From assembly GCA_038533155.1 (NCBI GenBank), contig JBCAZH010000009.1:12197-76196 (forward strand): a stretch of 64,000 nt of DNA. Reading direction: 5' to 3'. This document shows, one piece after another, positions 1 through 8,973 of this stretch; position 1 is the first letter of the stretch; each line of letters begins with the position of its first letter. This stretch comes from CALBPI01 sp038533155 (GTDB taxonomy: Bacteria; Pseudomonadota; Gammaproteobacteria; Steroidobacterales; Woeseiaceae). The notes beneath the pieces were generated by a model. It was not told the DNA's origin. It saw nothing but the letters and a program-made list of their open reading frames with translations, and did not search any database. The position numbers and the translations under genes are program-made.

Positions 1-225
1 TTCAGCCAACTCAGCACGATCTAGCGTTGCATCCGCCAATGGTCCTTCCGACGGCGAGCTCGCTTTGATTTCGGCAATCACACTGAAACGCCGATGTAGC
101 TTCAGCTTCGGAGGCGTCGCACTGACCTCAGCGAATGACATGATCTGAGCATCATCGTGCCGAGCGCGCGCCTCAGCGACGCGTTTCGCGCTCGTGCGCG
201 CCATCTCGTTCAGAAAATCACTCAC
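1..225 (-). CDS. trpC: Indole-3-glycerol phosphate synthase, N-terminal part (runs off window)
   Basis: Only the first 75 codons are present; the gene continues beyond base 1. The N-terminal stretch ends in SVIAEIKASSPSEG, the phosphate/substrate loop signature of TrpC (family consensus AEIKRASPSKG, catalytic Lys in that strand). The enzyme closes the indole ring in tryptophan synthesis in the cytoplasm. I place the start at a GTG that overlaps the trpD stop in a GTGA tetranucleotide, which implies translational coupling as the last visible gene of trpEGDC. Confidence 0.95.
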   Translation of the reverse strand, partial: MSDFLNEMARTSAKRVAEARARHDDAQIMSFAEVSATPPKLKLHRRFSVIAEIKASSPSEGPLADATLDRAELAE

Positions 226-1241
226 GACGCATCGCTTTGGATCGAATCCAGGTAGCGGCCTGCGGTTCCGTTGTCGATACAGTCGCCGGCTTCTTGCATA
301 CCCTCCATCGCTCCAGCAACACGGCCGGAGACCTCGAGCATCAGCGCAACACCCATCATGAGTGCGTCGCGATGCGCACCGCGATCCTCACCTCGCATTA
401 CGGCCTCAAGACCCTGCGCGTTGTGTTGCGCATCGCCGCCCGCCAACGCCTCCGAACTGCACCGCTCGACACCATAGTCCTCTGGCGTCCGCTGCGAATG
501 CACGACCGAACCGGGGGTTACCGTCCACAGGTCGAACGGTGCAATCGGTGTCGCTTCGTCCCAGCCATTGTGCCCATGCACGACGAACACCTTTTGCATT
601 TCCAAACCCGACAACGCGTCGGCCATAAGCTGCGCAACCGGTGCCGAATACGCTCCGATCACGCCAAAAGGCGGGGTTGCGGGATTGGTCAACGGACCGA
701 GGATATTGAATACCGTGCGCACGCCCATCGCTTTTCGAATCGGGACGACCGCTTTCATCGCGGGGTGATACACCGGCGCGAACAGGAACGTGAATCCGGT
801 CGCAGCAAGCTGCTCGGCAGCTTGCGCCGGACTCGCGCCCAGGTTCATTCCCAGACTCTCGAGCATATCCGCGCTACCGGAGCGACTCGAAACCGACCGA
901 TTACCATGTTTGATGATCGGCACACCGCACGCCGCCGCCAGCAACGCCGCGCCTGTCGACAAGTTGTAGCTGCCCGAGCCATCACCCCCGGTGCCAACGC
1001 AGTCCACCGCGCCTTCGATCGATTCGATCGGCGGGCGAATGGCGCGGCGTCGCATCTCGCGCGCAAACCCTCTGACCTCGTCAGCGGTCTCACCCTTCGC
1101 AGCAAGCGCAGCAAGCATTGCGCCGGCCTGTGCGGCTGGCAACTCATCGCCGGCCAACGCGGCCATAAGCTTCGCAGCAGCATCCTCTGACAAGGACACA
1201 CCATTCAGTAGCTGCGCCAAAGTCTGCGATTGGTCGTTCAT
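222..1241 (-). CDS. trpD: Anthranilate phosphoribosyltransferase
   Basis: 339 residues, the usual length of a stand-alone TrpD. It transfers the phosphoribosyl group from PRPP to anthranilate, the second step of the tryptophan branch. The glycine-rich PRPP/Mg loop GTGGDGSGSYNLSTG lies at residues 83-97 and the KHGNRSVSSRSGSAD anthranilate/PRPP segment at 111-125. The ATG overlaps the trpG stop (ATGA) and the stop overlaps the trpC start (GTGA), so the gene is translationally coupled on both sides. Confidence 0.98.
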   Translation of the reverse strand: MNDQSQTLAQLLNGVSLSEDAAAKLMAALAGDELPAAQAGAMLAALAAKGETADEVRGFAREMRRRAIRPPIESIEGAVDCVGTGGDGSGSYNLSTGAALLAAACGVPIIKHGNRSVSSRSGSADMLESLGMNLGASPAQAAEQLAATGFTFLFAPVYHPAMKAVVPIRKAMGVRTVFNILGPLTNPATPPFGVIGAYSAPVAQLMADALSGLEMQKVFVVHGHNGWDEATPIAPFDLWTVTPGSVVHSQRTPEDYGVERCSSEALAGGDAQHNAQGLEAVMRGEDRGAHRDALMMGVALMLEVSGRVAGAMEGMQEAGDCIDNGTAGRYLDSIQSDAS

Positions 1242-1840
1242 CGTCGACCACCTTGTAGACGCAGGAAGTTCGCCATGAGCGCGTCGCCATCCGGTGTCAA
1301 AACGCTCTCTGGGTGAAACTGAACGCCTTCAATTTGTAGCTCGTTATGGCGCACTCCCATGATTTCTCCCTGATCCGTTGTTGCGGTCACCGTAAGACAC
1401 GCCGGCAGCGTATCTTGCCGTGCACCAAGCGAATGATAGCGTCCGACTTGCATCGGCCGGCTGAGTCCTGCGAACACGCTTTTACCATCGTGATCGATTT
1501 CCGATGTCTTTCCATGCATGAGCCTCGCTTCGCGCACGATGTCGCCACCGAAATGCTGCACGATACTCTGATGGCCAAGGCAAACGCCGAGTATGGGTAC
1601 CGAACCGGCAAACGCCGCAATCATTTCGAGGGATCGACCTGCCGACTCGGGTCTGCCAGGCCCTGGAGATATGACCACATGGGTCGGTTCTAGAGACTTG
1701 GCCTGTTCAACCTCCAACGCATCATTGCGATGCACTAACACCTCAGCGTCAAACGACGCGAATGCTTGCACCAAGTTGTAGGTAAAGCTGTCGTAGTTGT
1801 CGATCATCAATAATCGGACGCGTAAATCAATGTCACTCAC
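1238..1840 (-). CDS. trpG: Anthranilate synthase component II (glutamine amidotransferase)
   Basis: 200 residues, class I glutamine amidotransferase. It supplies ammonia from glutamine to TrpE. The nucleophile sits in GVCLGHQ (residues 85-91, Cys87) and the His-Glu of the triad in FHPES (His176, Glu178). The first strand reads LLMIDNYDSFTYNLV. The GTG start overlaps the trpE stop (GTGA). A slightly later ATG (codon 12) would still keep the whole fold but loses the coupling, so I keep the GTG. It is separate from trpD, unlike the enterobacterial trpGD fusion. Confidence 0.97.
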   Translation of the reverse strand: MSDIDLRVRLLMIDNYDSFTYNLVQAFASFDAEVLVHRNDALEVEQAKSLEPTHVVISPGPGRPESAGRSLEMIAAFAGSVPILGVCLGHQSIVQHFGGDIVREARLMHGKTSEIDHDGKSVFAGLSRPMQVGRYHSLGARQDTLPACLTVTATTDQGEIMGVRHNELQIEGVQFHPESVLTPDGDALMANFLRLQGGRR

Positions 1841-3231
1841 AGGCCTGCTCCCGCAAGTTGTAATGCACGGCGCAATATTGCGCTTTTGGCCAGCACCTCG
1901 TCGTATTCCTTGTCGGGCACCGAGTCCGCCACAATGCCCGCACCTGCCTGATAACTGAACTGTCCGTCGCGGAACACCAGGGTGCGTATGGTGATGGCTT
2001 GGTCCATATCACCTCCTTGGCCGAAATAGCCTACCGTGCCGGCGTACAACCCCCTACCGACTGGCTCGAACCCGTCGATGAGCTGCATCGCGCGAACTTT
2101 CGGTGCACCGACCAGCGTGCCTGCGGGGAACGCTGCGGCGAACAAATCAAACGCATCTTTGTCGGGTGCCAAGGTGCCTTGCACACCGCTGACAATATGC
2201 ATCACATGCGAGTAGCGCTCGATCGACATGTAGGGCGCAACCTCGACACTGCCAGCCGTTGCTACCCGACCGAGATCATTGCGGGCGAGGTCCACGAGCA
2301 TTACGTGCTCGGCTCGCTCCTTCGGGTCCGCCAACAATGCTTCTGCATTCGCTTGATCTTCGGCGTCATTCCGCCCCCGTGGCAACGTCCCGGCGATCGG
2401 CCTCAGCGACGCCTCGCTACCCGATAGACGAACCAACGCTTCCGGCGAGGACCCAGCGACTTGAAGATCACCAAAATCACAAAAAAACATGTACGGCGAC
2501 GGATTCAGCAACCGCAGCGCGCGGTAGACTTCAAACGGCGCAACGTCCGTCTTTCCCGAAAAACACACGGATAAAACAATCTGATAGATGTCGCCTGCAG
2601 CAATATGCTCCCGTGCGGCCCCCACACGTTCACAAAATGCCTCGCGACTCAGACTTGCCGTCGCATCACCGACCAATCCGCCTGCCCCGGCGCTGGTTGG
2701 CAGCGAGCCACGCAACCGCTCGATCACAGCCTCACGCAACTGACTACGATCCGCGGACGTTCCTGCATGCAGCAGCGCGATACGACGTGTGAGATGGTCG
2801 AACACAAGCAGTGATTCGGTTGCCATGTACGCCGCCTGGGGCATATCGGGCGGCGGCGGTGCATCCGGCAACCGCTCGAACTGACGCACCATGTCATAAC
2901 CGGCAACACCGACTAACCCCCCGCGAAAAGGGATATCAGGCGCTGACGGCTCTAGGTCCGGCGCACCGTCCAATACTTCGCGCAAGGCATCGAGCATGGC
3001 GGCTTGACCATCGGGCGCGGGACGTTGGGAGCCGTCAGGCATCACAAGTTTGCCCGCATCGAGTGTCGTGCGTTGCGTTGCACCGAAACCCAAGAATGAA
3101 TATCGAGCGACTCGCTGTCCTTGCTCAACACTCTCCAGCAAATAGCGAGGCGCGAGATCCGACAACTTCAACCACGCCGAAACCGGCGTATCAGTGTCAG
3201 CCAGGATATCGAACGCGGTCATGTCAGCCAT
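1837..3231 (-). CDS. trpE: Anthranilate synthase component I
   Basis: 464 residues. With TrpG it makes anthranilate from chorismate. The LLES element of the tryptophan feedback site is at residues 31-34. The C-terminal chorismate-binding half carries PIAGTLPRGR and HVMLVDLARNDLGRV. The ATG start is preceded by GGAGC. The gene follows a promoter, leader peptide and terminator hairpin (3281-3462), so expression is very probably controlled by transcription attenuation in addition to allosteric feedback. Confidence 0.98.
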   Translation of the reverse strand: MADMTAFDILADTDTPVSAWLKLSDLAPRYLLESVEQGQRVARYSFLGFGATQRTTLDAGKLVMPDGSQRPAPDGQAAMLDALREVLDGAPDLEPSAPDIPFRGGLVGVAGYDMVRQFERLPDAPPPPDMPQAAYMATESLLVFDHLTRRIALLHAGTSADRSQLREAVIERLRGSLPTSAGAGGLVGDATASLSREAFCERVGAAREHIAAGDIYQIVLSVCFSGKTDVAPFEVYRALRLLNPSPYMFFCDFGDLQVAGSSPEALVRLSGSEASLRPIAGTLPRGRNDAEDQANAEALLADPKERAEHVMLVDLARNDLGRVATAGSVEVAPYMSIERYSHVMHIVSGVQGTLAPDKDAFDLFAAAFPAGTLVGAPKVRAMQLIDGFEPVGRGLYAGTVGYFGQGGDMDQAITIRTLVFRDGQFSYQAGAGIVADSVPDKEYDEVLAKSAILRRALQLAGAGL

Positions 3232-3280
3232 GCTCCAGCCCCGCTCGAGGCGTCAAGTCACCCATCCAATCAATCCCCAT

Positions 3281-3316
3281 AAAAAAAACCCGCTTCAGCT
3301 TGTGCAGAAGCGGGTT
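3281..3316 (-). terminator. trp attenuator terminator
   Basis: On the minus strand a perfect 10-bp stem, AACCCGCTTC (3316-3307) with GAAGCGGGTT (3296-3287), is followed directly by eight T. That is an intrinsic terminator lying between the leader peptide and trpE. Competing pairings are visible. The 3' end of the leader (complement of 3365-3369, GCGGG) can pair with the terminator's 5' arm at 3314-3310. That leader segment can instead pair with the codons just before the Trp pair (3396-3391 with 3373-3368). This is the 1:2, 2:3, 3:4 architecture of trp attenuation. The pairing scheme was worked out by eye. Confidence 0.9.
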
Positions 3317-3358
3317 GATTAAAACTCTAAATCGTAAGAATACTAGGTCGTATCGAGG

Positions 3359-3427
3359 TCAGAGCCCGCCATTGATATTGGCGCGCCACCAACGGCAAAC
3401 GGTATTGGTGCTCGTGATATCGATCAT
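3359..3427 (-). CDS. trpL: trp operon leader peptide
   Basis: A 22-codon reading frame beginning MIDITSTNTVCRWWR and ending at TGA. It contains two adjacent TGG codons (13 and 14) and lies between the trp promoter and the attenuator hairpin. Stalling of the ribosome at Trp13-14 would cover the 3396-3391 segment, free the leader's 3' arm and block terminator formation. No Shine-Dalgarno sequence precedes the ATG, and the ATG sits where transcription is expected to start. The peptide may therefore be read from a leaderless 5' end. Confidence 0.9.
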   Translation of the reverse strand: MIDITSTNTVCRWWRANINGGL

Positions 3428-3433
3428 GGGCGC

Positions 3434-3462
3434 AGTATCCAGTGACCCACTTCGGGCGTCAA
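3434..3462 (-). promoter_or_regulatory. Probable sigma70-type trp promoter
   Basis: On the minus strand TTGACG (3462-3457) and GATACT (3439-3434) are separated by 17 bp. The -35 box matches TTGACA at 5 of 6 and the -10 box matches TATAAT at 4 of 6. The expected start point, about 7 bases further, falls on or next to the leader ATG (3427). No TrpR-like operator was recognised. Confidence 0.65.
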
Positions 3463-3516
3463 GCCCCGCGCGTGCCTTCGAATCCAGGCAGGTCAGCGAC
3501 ATCCTAGGGTCTTAGG

Positions 3517-3539
3517 AAAATCTTCCGGCCTACAGGCCG
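3517..3539 (-). terminator. Possible weak terminator at the end of the SLC13 permease gene
   Basis: The minus strand carries CGGCCTGTAGGCCG (3539-3526), a tight hairpin whose loop contains the TAG stop of the permease gene, followed by GAAGATTTT. The T tract is short and offset, so termination is plausible but weak. It lies only about 55 bases upstream of the trp -35 box, where read-through would otherwise enter the trp operon. Confidence 0.3.
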
Positions 3540-5362
3540 TATAGCAGCGGTAGCACAATCGAGAACCCAAGCCACATAATCACAGTCAGCGGAATACCGA
3601 CACGCAGAAAATCGCTGAAACTGTAGCCACCCGCACTCAATACCAATAGGTTGGTTTGGTACCCAATCGGCGTCGCGTAGCTCATGTTCGCGCCAAACAA
3701 AACTGCCAGTACAAATGGCTTCGGATCAACACCGAGCTGCGTCGCGATACTCACCGCAATCGGTGTCCCAATCACCGCCGCGGCATTGTTCGAGACGACG
3801 TTGGTCAACACCGACATAATCAACATGAAGCCGCTCAGAATCATCGGGATCGACAATCCTTCCGTCAGACTCACGAATGCCAGCGCAAGATAATCGGCGG
3901 TGCCCGTCACCATCAAAGCATTACCGAGGGCAAGGCTCGTGACGATGATCATAATGATAGGAATCGACAACGCTTCCGCCACGTTCTCCCACGTCAAACA
4001 ATGCGTCCATAACATCAACCCGACGCCGATGAGCGCACTCGCGGCGATAGGCAACAAGCCGAACGCCGCGGTAAGAATCACGAATGCCATAACACCGAGC
4101 GCTCGGTTAGCTCGGTGGGTGTGCGGCAACTCCGTGGTGCCATCGAGCACCAGCATGGCGCCGTTTTGTTTCAGTGCATCGATGGCTTTTCCGGTGCCTT
4201 GCACCAACAGCACATCTCCGGCCCTGAGCCGAATTGAACCGATGTCCTGCGTCACACGCGAGCTCGGGAATCGCGCACGATGCAGCGCCAAAGGCAGCAA
4301 ACCGAAGGTCGCCGGGAATCTCACCGCATCTAACGTGCGACGGTGGAGCAACGACCCACGTGTGACGACAACCTCGGCCAACTGCTGTCCTGGCGCAGCG
4401 AACGGCACATCGCCCTCCGCGGCATCTTCGCCATCAGCTTTGAAGAGCTTGGCACCGAGCTCGCGCTCATAGCTCTTCAGTTGCTCCGCGGTGTCTTTAA
4501 CATAGAGCCGGTCGCCGGCCTGTAACGTCACGGAGGGTAGTTTGGCAAGAAACAGCGAGTCGCCGCGTTGAATTCGGTCAATACGCACACGCCCCCCGGT
4601 CCGAGTGCGAACCTCGGACAACGTTTTGCCAACGGCGAAACTGCCCTCCACAACATATAGCTGCGCCGTGAATACCCGGGGAGAGGTATCTGCCAACGGC
4701 GGCTCGCGCTGCGGAATCAACAGCGGTGCGACGAGCCAGAGAAACAGAATGCCGACGCCACCGACGATCGCGACGGGGAGCGTGAAATCGAACAGACCAA
4801 ACGGCTCGAGTCCGAGATCAACGGAAATGCCGGAAACCAACAGATTCGTAGACGTACCGATGGTGGTCGCCATACCACCGACGATCGTGGCCAACCCCAT
4901 CGGCATCAGAATCCCAGATACCGGCAACCCAGCTCGCATGGCGACACCCACGAGGATCGGTAACAACAGAACGACAATCGGTGTGTTGTTGAGGAATGCG
5001 CTGAGGACCGCGCCGACGACCAAGGTTGCGAGCATCGCCAAGGCCGGTCGGGCTTGCCATGCCGTGGCGATAACCGCAGCGAGCGGTTGCAGCGCGCCGG
5101 TTGTCTCGATGCCTTTGCCCACGATCATCAAAGCGCAAACCGCGATCAGCGCCTCGTTGCCAAAGCCTGAAAAGAACAATGTGCTCGATACCGGCTTGCC
5201 GTCGACCACATAAGGAAACAGCTGGAATGCCGCGACAAGTATCAGCAATACGGCGAGACTCGAGCTCTCTAGCGGAATCCGGTCACGCGTAAAAAGCGCT
5301 AGTGCAATTCCAGTGAGCACCAAGGCGAAAAGGCCATGTTGTGACAGAGTCCCTGCGTCCAA
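3530..5362 (-). CDS. SLC13-family permease with two RCK_C (TrkA-C) domains
   Basis: 610 residues, an inner-membrane carrier of the divalent anion:sodium symporter type. About five N-terminal membrane segments (residues 10-210) are followed by two cytosolic TrkA-C/RCK_C-like domains (roughly 215-300 and 310-400). Each ends in a GDxLxV-type strand (AGDRLYVKD, AGDVLLVQG). A second membrane block carries the SNNAAAVIGTPI-type substrate loop. The family transports sulfate, dicarboxylates or related anions; the substrate cannot be read here. The start is TTG (TTG GAC GCA) after CAACAGG. It is a single gene with no coupled neighbour. Confidence 0.88.
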   Translation of the reverse strand: MDAGTLSQHGLFALVLTGIALALFTRDRIPLESSSLAVLLILVAAFQLFPYVVDGKPVSSTLFFSGFGNEALIAVCALMIVGKGIETTGALQPLAAVIATAWQARPALAMLATLVVGAVLSAFLNNTPIVVLLLPILVGVAMRAGLPVSGILMPMGLATIVGGMATTIGTSTNLLVSGISVDLGLEPFGLFDFTLPVAIVGGVGILFLWLVAPLLIPQREPPLADTSPRVFTAQLYVVEGSFAVGKTLSEVRTRTGGRVRIDRIQRGDSLFLAKLPSVTLQAGDRLYVKDTAEQLKSYERELGAKLFKADGEDAAEGDVPFAAPGQQLAEVVVTRGSLLHRRTLDAVRFPATFGLLPLALHRARFPSSRVTQDIGSIRLRAGDVLLVQGTGKAIDALKQNGAMLVLDGTTELPHTHRANRALGVMAFVILTAAFGLLPIAASALIGVGLMLWTHCLTWENVAEALSIPIIMIIVTSLALGNALMVTGTADYLALAFVSLTEGLSIPMILSGFMLIMSVLTNVVSNNAAAVIGTPIAVSIATQLGVDPKPFVLAVLFGANMSYATPIGYQTNLLVLSAGGYSFSDFLRVGIPLTVIMWLGFSIVLPLLYGL

Positions 5363-5471
5363 ACCTGTTGATTCCCCAATCAGCCCGGCACGGGCGAAAG
5401 ACCAATGCTAGCTCAGCCGAACCGATCTGGTACATTTTAGTCGTCCAATAACCGATCACTTCGGGAGCGAT

Positions 5472-5786
5472 ATGGCGTTTCAAGACCTTTTGCAACGGTG
5501 GCAAAACACGCCCGCCGTCAACCAATCCGAGCAACGCTACGCGATTCGGCTCGACGTTGACGATGCGGCACGAGTCGAGGCATTGGCCGAGCTTTTCCCG
5601 GGCCTGAACCAGGAATCGATTATCGCTGACCTTCTGCACGCGGCGTTGGACGCTGCTGAGGCGGCGATGCCCTATGAACCCAGTGAAGAAATCATCGGGC
5701 GCGACGACCACGGCGACCCGCTGTTCGCCGACGGCGGTCTGACTCCGCGCTATGTTGAGTTGGTGCGCAAGCTGCGGGCGCAGTAG
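5472..5786 (+). CDS. Conserved hypothetical protein, RHH-like N-terminal half
   Basis: 104 residues, soluble, acidic, no signal peptide. Residues 20-65 (YAIRLDVDDAARVEALAELF through IIADLLHAALDAAE) look like a short beta strand plus two helices, as in ribbon-helix-helix-type proteins. The C-terminal part contains GDPLF and TPRYVELVRKL. I have seen similar small proteins in pseudomonads under vague pilus-related names but cannot assign a function. GGGAGCGAT precedes the ATG. It ends 5 bp before the ABC exporter gene, so the two are probably co-transcribed. Confidence 0.75.
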   Translation: MAFQDLLQRWQNTPAVNQSEQRYAIRLDVDDAARVEALAELFPGLNQESIIADLLHAALDAAEAAMPYEPSEEIIGRDDHGDPLFADGGLTPRYVELVRKLRAQ

Positions 5787-5791
5787 CCGCA

Positions 5792-7612
5792 GTGACATCG
5801 AAGGGACAAGCCGGCGCCAATCCGCCAGGAATGGGGCTGGGCGTTTTTGGTTTCAGCCGCAAAGCGCTGACGCTCGTTTGGACCACCAGTCGTCCACTGA
5901 CACTGGCGTTCGGGCTGCTGACGCTGGTCGCCGGCCTGCTGCCTGCCGCGATGGCTTGGGTCGGTCAGTTGATTGTCGACGCTGTGGTGGATGCGATACG
6001 AAACGGCACAGGCCCTGCGACAGCGTTGCGCTGGGTCGCAGTGGAAGGCGGTCTCTTTCTTGCGATCAGCGCGGCGCAACGCGGCATTAGTCTTTGCCAG
6101 TCGCTGCTGCGCGCTCAGCTTGGCCACCGCGTCAACGTGATGATCCTCGACAAGGCTCTGACACTGTCGGTCGCTCAGTTCGAAGACGCTAGCTTTTACG
6201 ACAAACTGACCCGTGCGCGGCGCGAGGCCTCCAGTCGACCACTCAGCTTGGTCAATCGTACGTTCGCACTCATTCAAAACAGTATTTCGTTGATCAGCTA
6301 CGCAATCCTATTGGTGCAGTTTTCGGTGTGGGCAGTGCTGATCCTACTCCTCGCCGGAATTCCGTCGTTCATCGCGGAAACGCGTTTTTCGGGGGATGCC
6401 TTCCGGTTGTTCCGCTGGCGGTCACCCGACTCGCGCATGCAGATGTACCTCGAGACCGTTCTGGCTCGAGAGGATCACGTAAAAGAGGTGAAGCTCTTCC
6501 GCCTCGGACCCATGTTGTTGCAGCGCTACCGATCGATTTTCTCGCGCTTATTCGGTGAGGATCGGCAGCTCACAATTCGGCGTGAAACCTGGGGATTTGC
6601 GCTCGGAATCTTGAGCGCGGGTGCGTTCTACTTCAGCTACGGCTGGATTGCGGTAGCTGCTGTTGGAGGGGCGATTAGCCTCGGGCAAATGACGATGTAT
6701 CTGTTGGTGTTCAGGCAAGGCCAGTCTGCGGTCTCGGCCAGCCTGTCTGCGATCAGTGGGATGTACGAAGACAATTTGTACCTTTCGAACTTGTATGAAT
6801 ACCTCGATCAACCCTCGCCCGTCGCGCGCGGCACAGCGACTCAAGGACAAACCCCTGGATCTGGGATCCAACTGAACGGCGTGAGCTTCACTTATCCCGG
6901 CGCGACACAGCCCGCCCTAACCGATATTTCTCTGACCATTCGTCCCGGAGAGTCACTGGCATTGGTGGGCGAGAACGGCGCCGGTAAAACGACGTTGATC
7001 AAACTGTTAACCGGTTTGTACCCACCCGACGCGGGCAGCATCACGCTCGACGGCACCGCACTTAAAGACTGGCAGCAAGATGCCCTGCTAAAACGCTTCG
7101 GTGTCATATTCCAGGACTTTACCCACTACCAGATGAGTGTCGGAGAAAACATTGGCGCAGGTGATGTCGATGCTTTCGAAGATCGGGCGCGCTGGGCCGA
7201 AGCTGCGCGGGATGGCATGGCCGCACCGTTTATCGAACGGCTGGAAGAGGGCTTCGATACCCAACTTGGGCGATGGTTTGCAAAGGGGCAAGAACTGTCG
7301 ATCGGGCAGTGGCAGAAGATGGCGCTATCACGAGCGTTTATGCGGCAGAACGCGGATATCCTGATTCTGGATGAGCCCACAGCGGCGATGGATGCTGCGG
7401 CCGAAGCCGAGATGTTCGAACATTTCCAAGACCTCACCAGCAACAAGATCACGATGTTGATTTCACATCGATTTTCGACCGTACGGCGCGCCGATCAGAT
7501 TATCGTCATCGAACACGGCCGGATCGTTGAGCATGGCACACATGAAGCGTTGATGGCGGCGGGTGATCGCTACGCTCGGCTGTTTACATTGCAAGCTGAA
7601 GGCTATCGTTAA
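5792..7612 (+). CDS. ABC exporter half-transporter (membrane domain fused to ATPase)
   Basis: 606 residues. The N-terminal membrane domain (about 30-320, type IV exporter fold) precedes an ATPase with Walker A GENGAGKT (about 391-399), signature LSIGQWQ (about 502), Walker B ILILDEPTAAMD (about 521-532) and H-loop ISHRFST (about 557). The LSIGQ signature and sequence style resemble homodimeric peptide or lipid exporters. Substrate unknown; no precursor peptide gene was seen nearby. The start is GTG, 5 bp after the preceding small gene. Confidence 0.88.
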   Translation: MTSKGQAGANPPGMGLGVFGFSRKALTLVWTTSRPLTLAFGLLTLVAGLLPAAMAWVGQLIVDAVVDAIRNGTGPATALRWVAVEGGLFLAISAAQRGISLCQSLLRAQLGHRVNVMILDKALTLSVAQFEDASFYDKLTRARREASSRPLSLVNRTFALIQNSISLISYAILLVQFSVWAVLILLLAGIPSFIAETRFSGDAFRLFRWRSPDSRMQMYLETVLAREDHVKEVKLFRLGPMLLQRYRSIFSRLFGEDRQLTIRRETWGFALGILSAGAFYFSYGWIAVAAVGGAISLGQMTMYLLVFRQGQSAVSASLSAISGMYEDNLYLSNLYEYLDQPSPVARGTATQGQTPGSGIQLNGVSFTYPGATQPALTDISLTIRPGESLALVGENGAGKTTLIKLLTGLYPPDAGSITLDGTALKDWQQDALLKRFGVIFQDFTHYQMSVGENIGAGDVDAFEDRARWAEAARDGMAAPFIERLEEGFDTQLGRWFAKGQELSIGQWQKMALSRAFMRQNADILILDEPTAAMDAAAEAEMFEHFQDLTSNKITMLISHRFSTVRRADQIIVIEHGRIVEHGTHEALMAAGDRYARLFTLQAEGYR

Positions 7613-7670
7613 CGTTCGATGATCGGCACCGGTCTGCTAAAGTTAGCGGCTGAACCATTTGGGGACTCTC

Positions 7671-8951
7671 ATGCGTCGCGTTTTCGTTACGTTTTCAACT
7701 TTTTTCTGGCTGCTGTTACTCGGTGCTTGCGGTTCCGAACCGGAGACTGAAGCTGCGAATCCAGATTCCGTTCGGATCGGGCCATGGCACGCCAACATCA
7801 CGGTTCCCGGCGGCGACATCAAATTCGGTATGGAGGTCGCGGGAACCGACGCCGGACTTGAAGTGACGCTGATCAACGGCAGCGAGCGCGTTCGGGTTCC
7901 GGCGGTTGACTGGCGCGATGGCGAACTGACCTTACGTTTCCCAGCGTTTAACAATGAAATCCGCGCTCGGTTGAAGGACGACATACTCAGCGGCACGCTG
8001 ACCCTGGTGAAACGATACGGCAAGACGCAGGTCATGCCATTCGTCGCGCGGCCCGGCGCGCGACCCGCCGACGACGATGCCCGCGCCGCGGCCGCGGACC
8101 TTTCCGGACGTTGGGCGGTAACGTTCACGGAACCGGATGAAACACGCTATCCGGCAATCGGTGAATTTAGTCAGCGCGGCAATCGGCTGCTCGGGACCTT
8201 TTTGACCCAAACCGGCGACTATCGTTACCTCGGCGGGGTGGTCGACGGCAAATCCATGGAACTGTCCACATTCGACGGTGCACACGCATTTCTCTTCACG
8301 GCGACGGTCGATGAAGCGGGTCAGGTCGCCGGCAAATTCTGGTCAGGCACCGAGCACCAAGAGACTTGGACGGGTGTGCGTGACGCGAACGCCAGCTTGG
8401 CTGACCCGACAACTCTGACGAAACTCAAACCCGGCTACGACAAGTTCACGTTTGAGTTTCCGGATCTCGATGGCGAAAACGTGTCGCTGGATGACCCTCG
8501 GTTTGACGACAAAATTGTTGTGGTCACGCTCGCGGGTAGCTGGTGTCCAAACTGCCACGATGAGGCCGCCTTCATGAGCGAGATTTACCCGGCCTACCGC
8601 GAACGCGGTGTTGAGGTCGTTGCATTGATGTTTGAACATCTAGAAGAGCGCACCGCCGCAATCGAACAGATCCGCCAGTTTCGTGAAAAATTCGGCATCG
8701 AATATGTGACTTTGCTCGCGGGCATTTCAGATAAAACACTCGCCAACGAGGCGCTACCTGCGCTCGACAAAGTGCTCGCGTTCCCGACCACGATATTTGT
8801 TGATCGCGAAGGGGTCGTTAGAGAAATCCACACTGGGTTTTCTGGGCCCGGCACAGGCAAACACTACGATGAGACGCGCCAATACATCACTGGCGTCATC
8901 GATTCATTGATCGCAGAGTTGCCGGACGCAACGGCTTCTGATCCTTCCTGA
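7671..8951 (+). CDS. Lipoprotein with C-terminal TlpA-like thioredoxin domain
   Basis: 426 residues. The signal sequence ends in a lipobox, LLGAC, with Cys20 as the lipidation site. Residues 30-250 form an uncharacterised beta-rich part. The C-terminal half is a redoxin/TlpA fold with the redox site GSWCPNCHDEA (Cys292 and Cys295). It is expected to act as a thiol-disulfide reductase or oxidase at the periplasmic face of a membrane. I chose the ATG with GGGGA upstream rather than an in-frame TTG 12 bases earlier. It is followed 22 bp later by yajQ. Confidence 0.85.
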   Translation: MRRVFVTFSTFFWLLLLGACGSEPETEAANPDSVRIGPWHANITVPGGDIKFGMEVAGTDAGLEVTLINGSERVRVPAVDWRDGELTLRFPAFNNEIRARLKDDILSGTLTLVKRYGKTQVMPFVARPGARPADDDARAAAADLSGRWAVTFTEPDETRYPAIGEFSQRGNRLLGTFLTQTGDYRYLGGVVDGKSMELSTFDGAHAFLFTATVDEAGQVAGKFWSGTEHQETWTGVRDANASLADPTTLTKLKPGYDKFTFEFPDLDGENVSLDDPRFDDKIVVVTLAGSWCPNCHDEAAFMSEIYPAYRERGVEVVALMFEHLEERTAAIEQIRQFREKFGIEYVTLLAGISDKTLANEALPALDKVLAFPTTIFVDREGVVREIHTGFSGPGTGKHYDETRQYITGVIDSLIAELPDATASDPS

Positions 8952-8973
8952 TCCGTAACAGACGGAGACCACT

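Noticed and set aside
237..1190. Long open frame (317 codons) on the plus strand opposite trpD
   Set aside because: It is the antisense of a certain trpD gene. The translation is rich in Arg/His/Cys with no fold-like pattern, as expected for shadows in GC-rich DNA. The same applies to long frames opposite the SLC13 permease (4605-5213), ureC (29907-30500) and the GGDEF gene (19462-20091).
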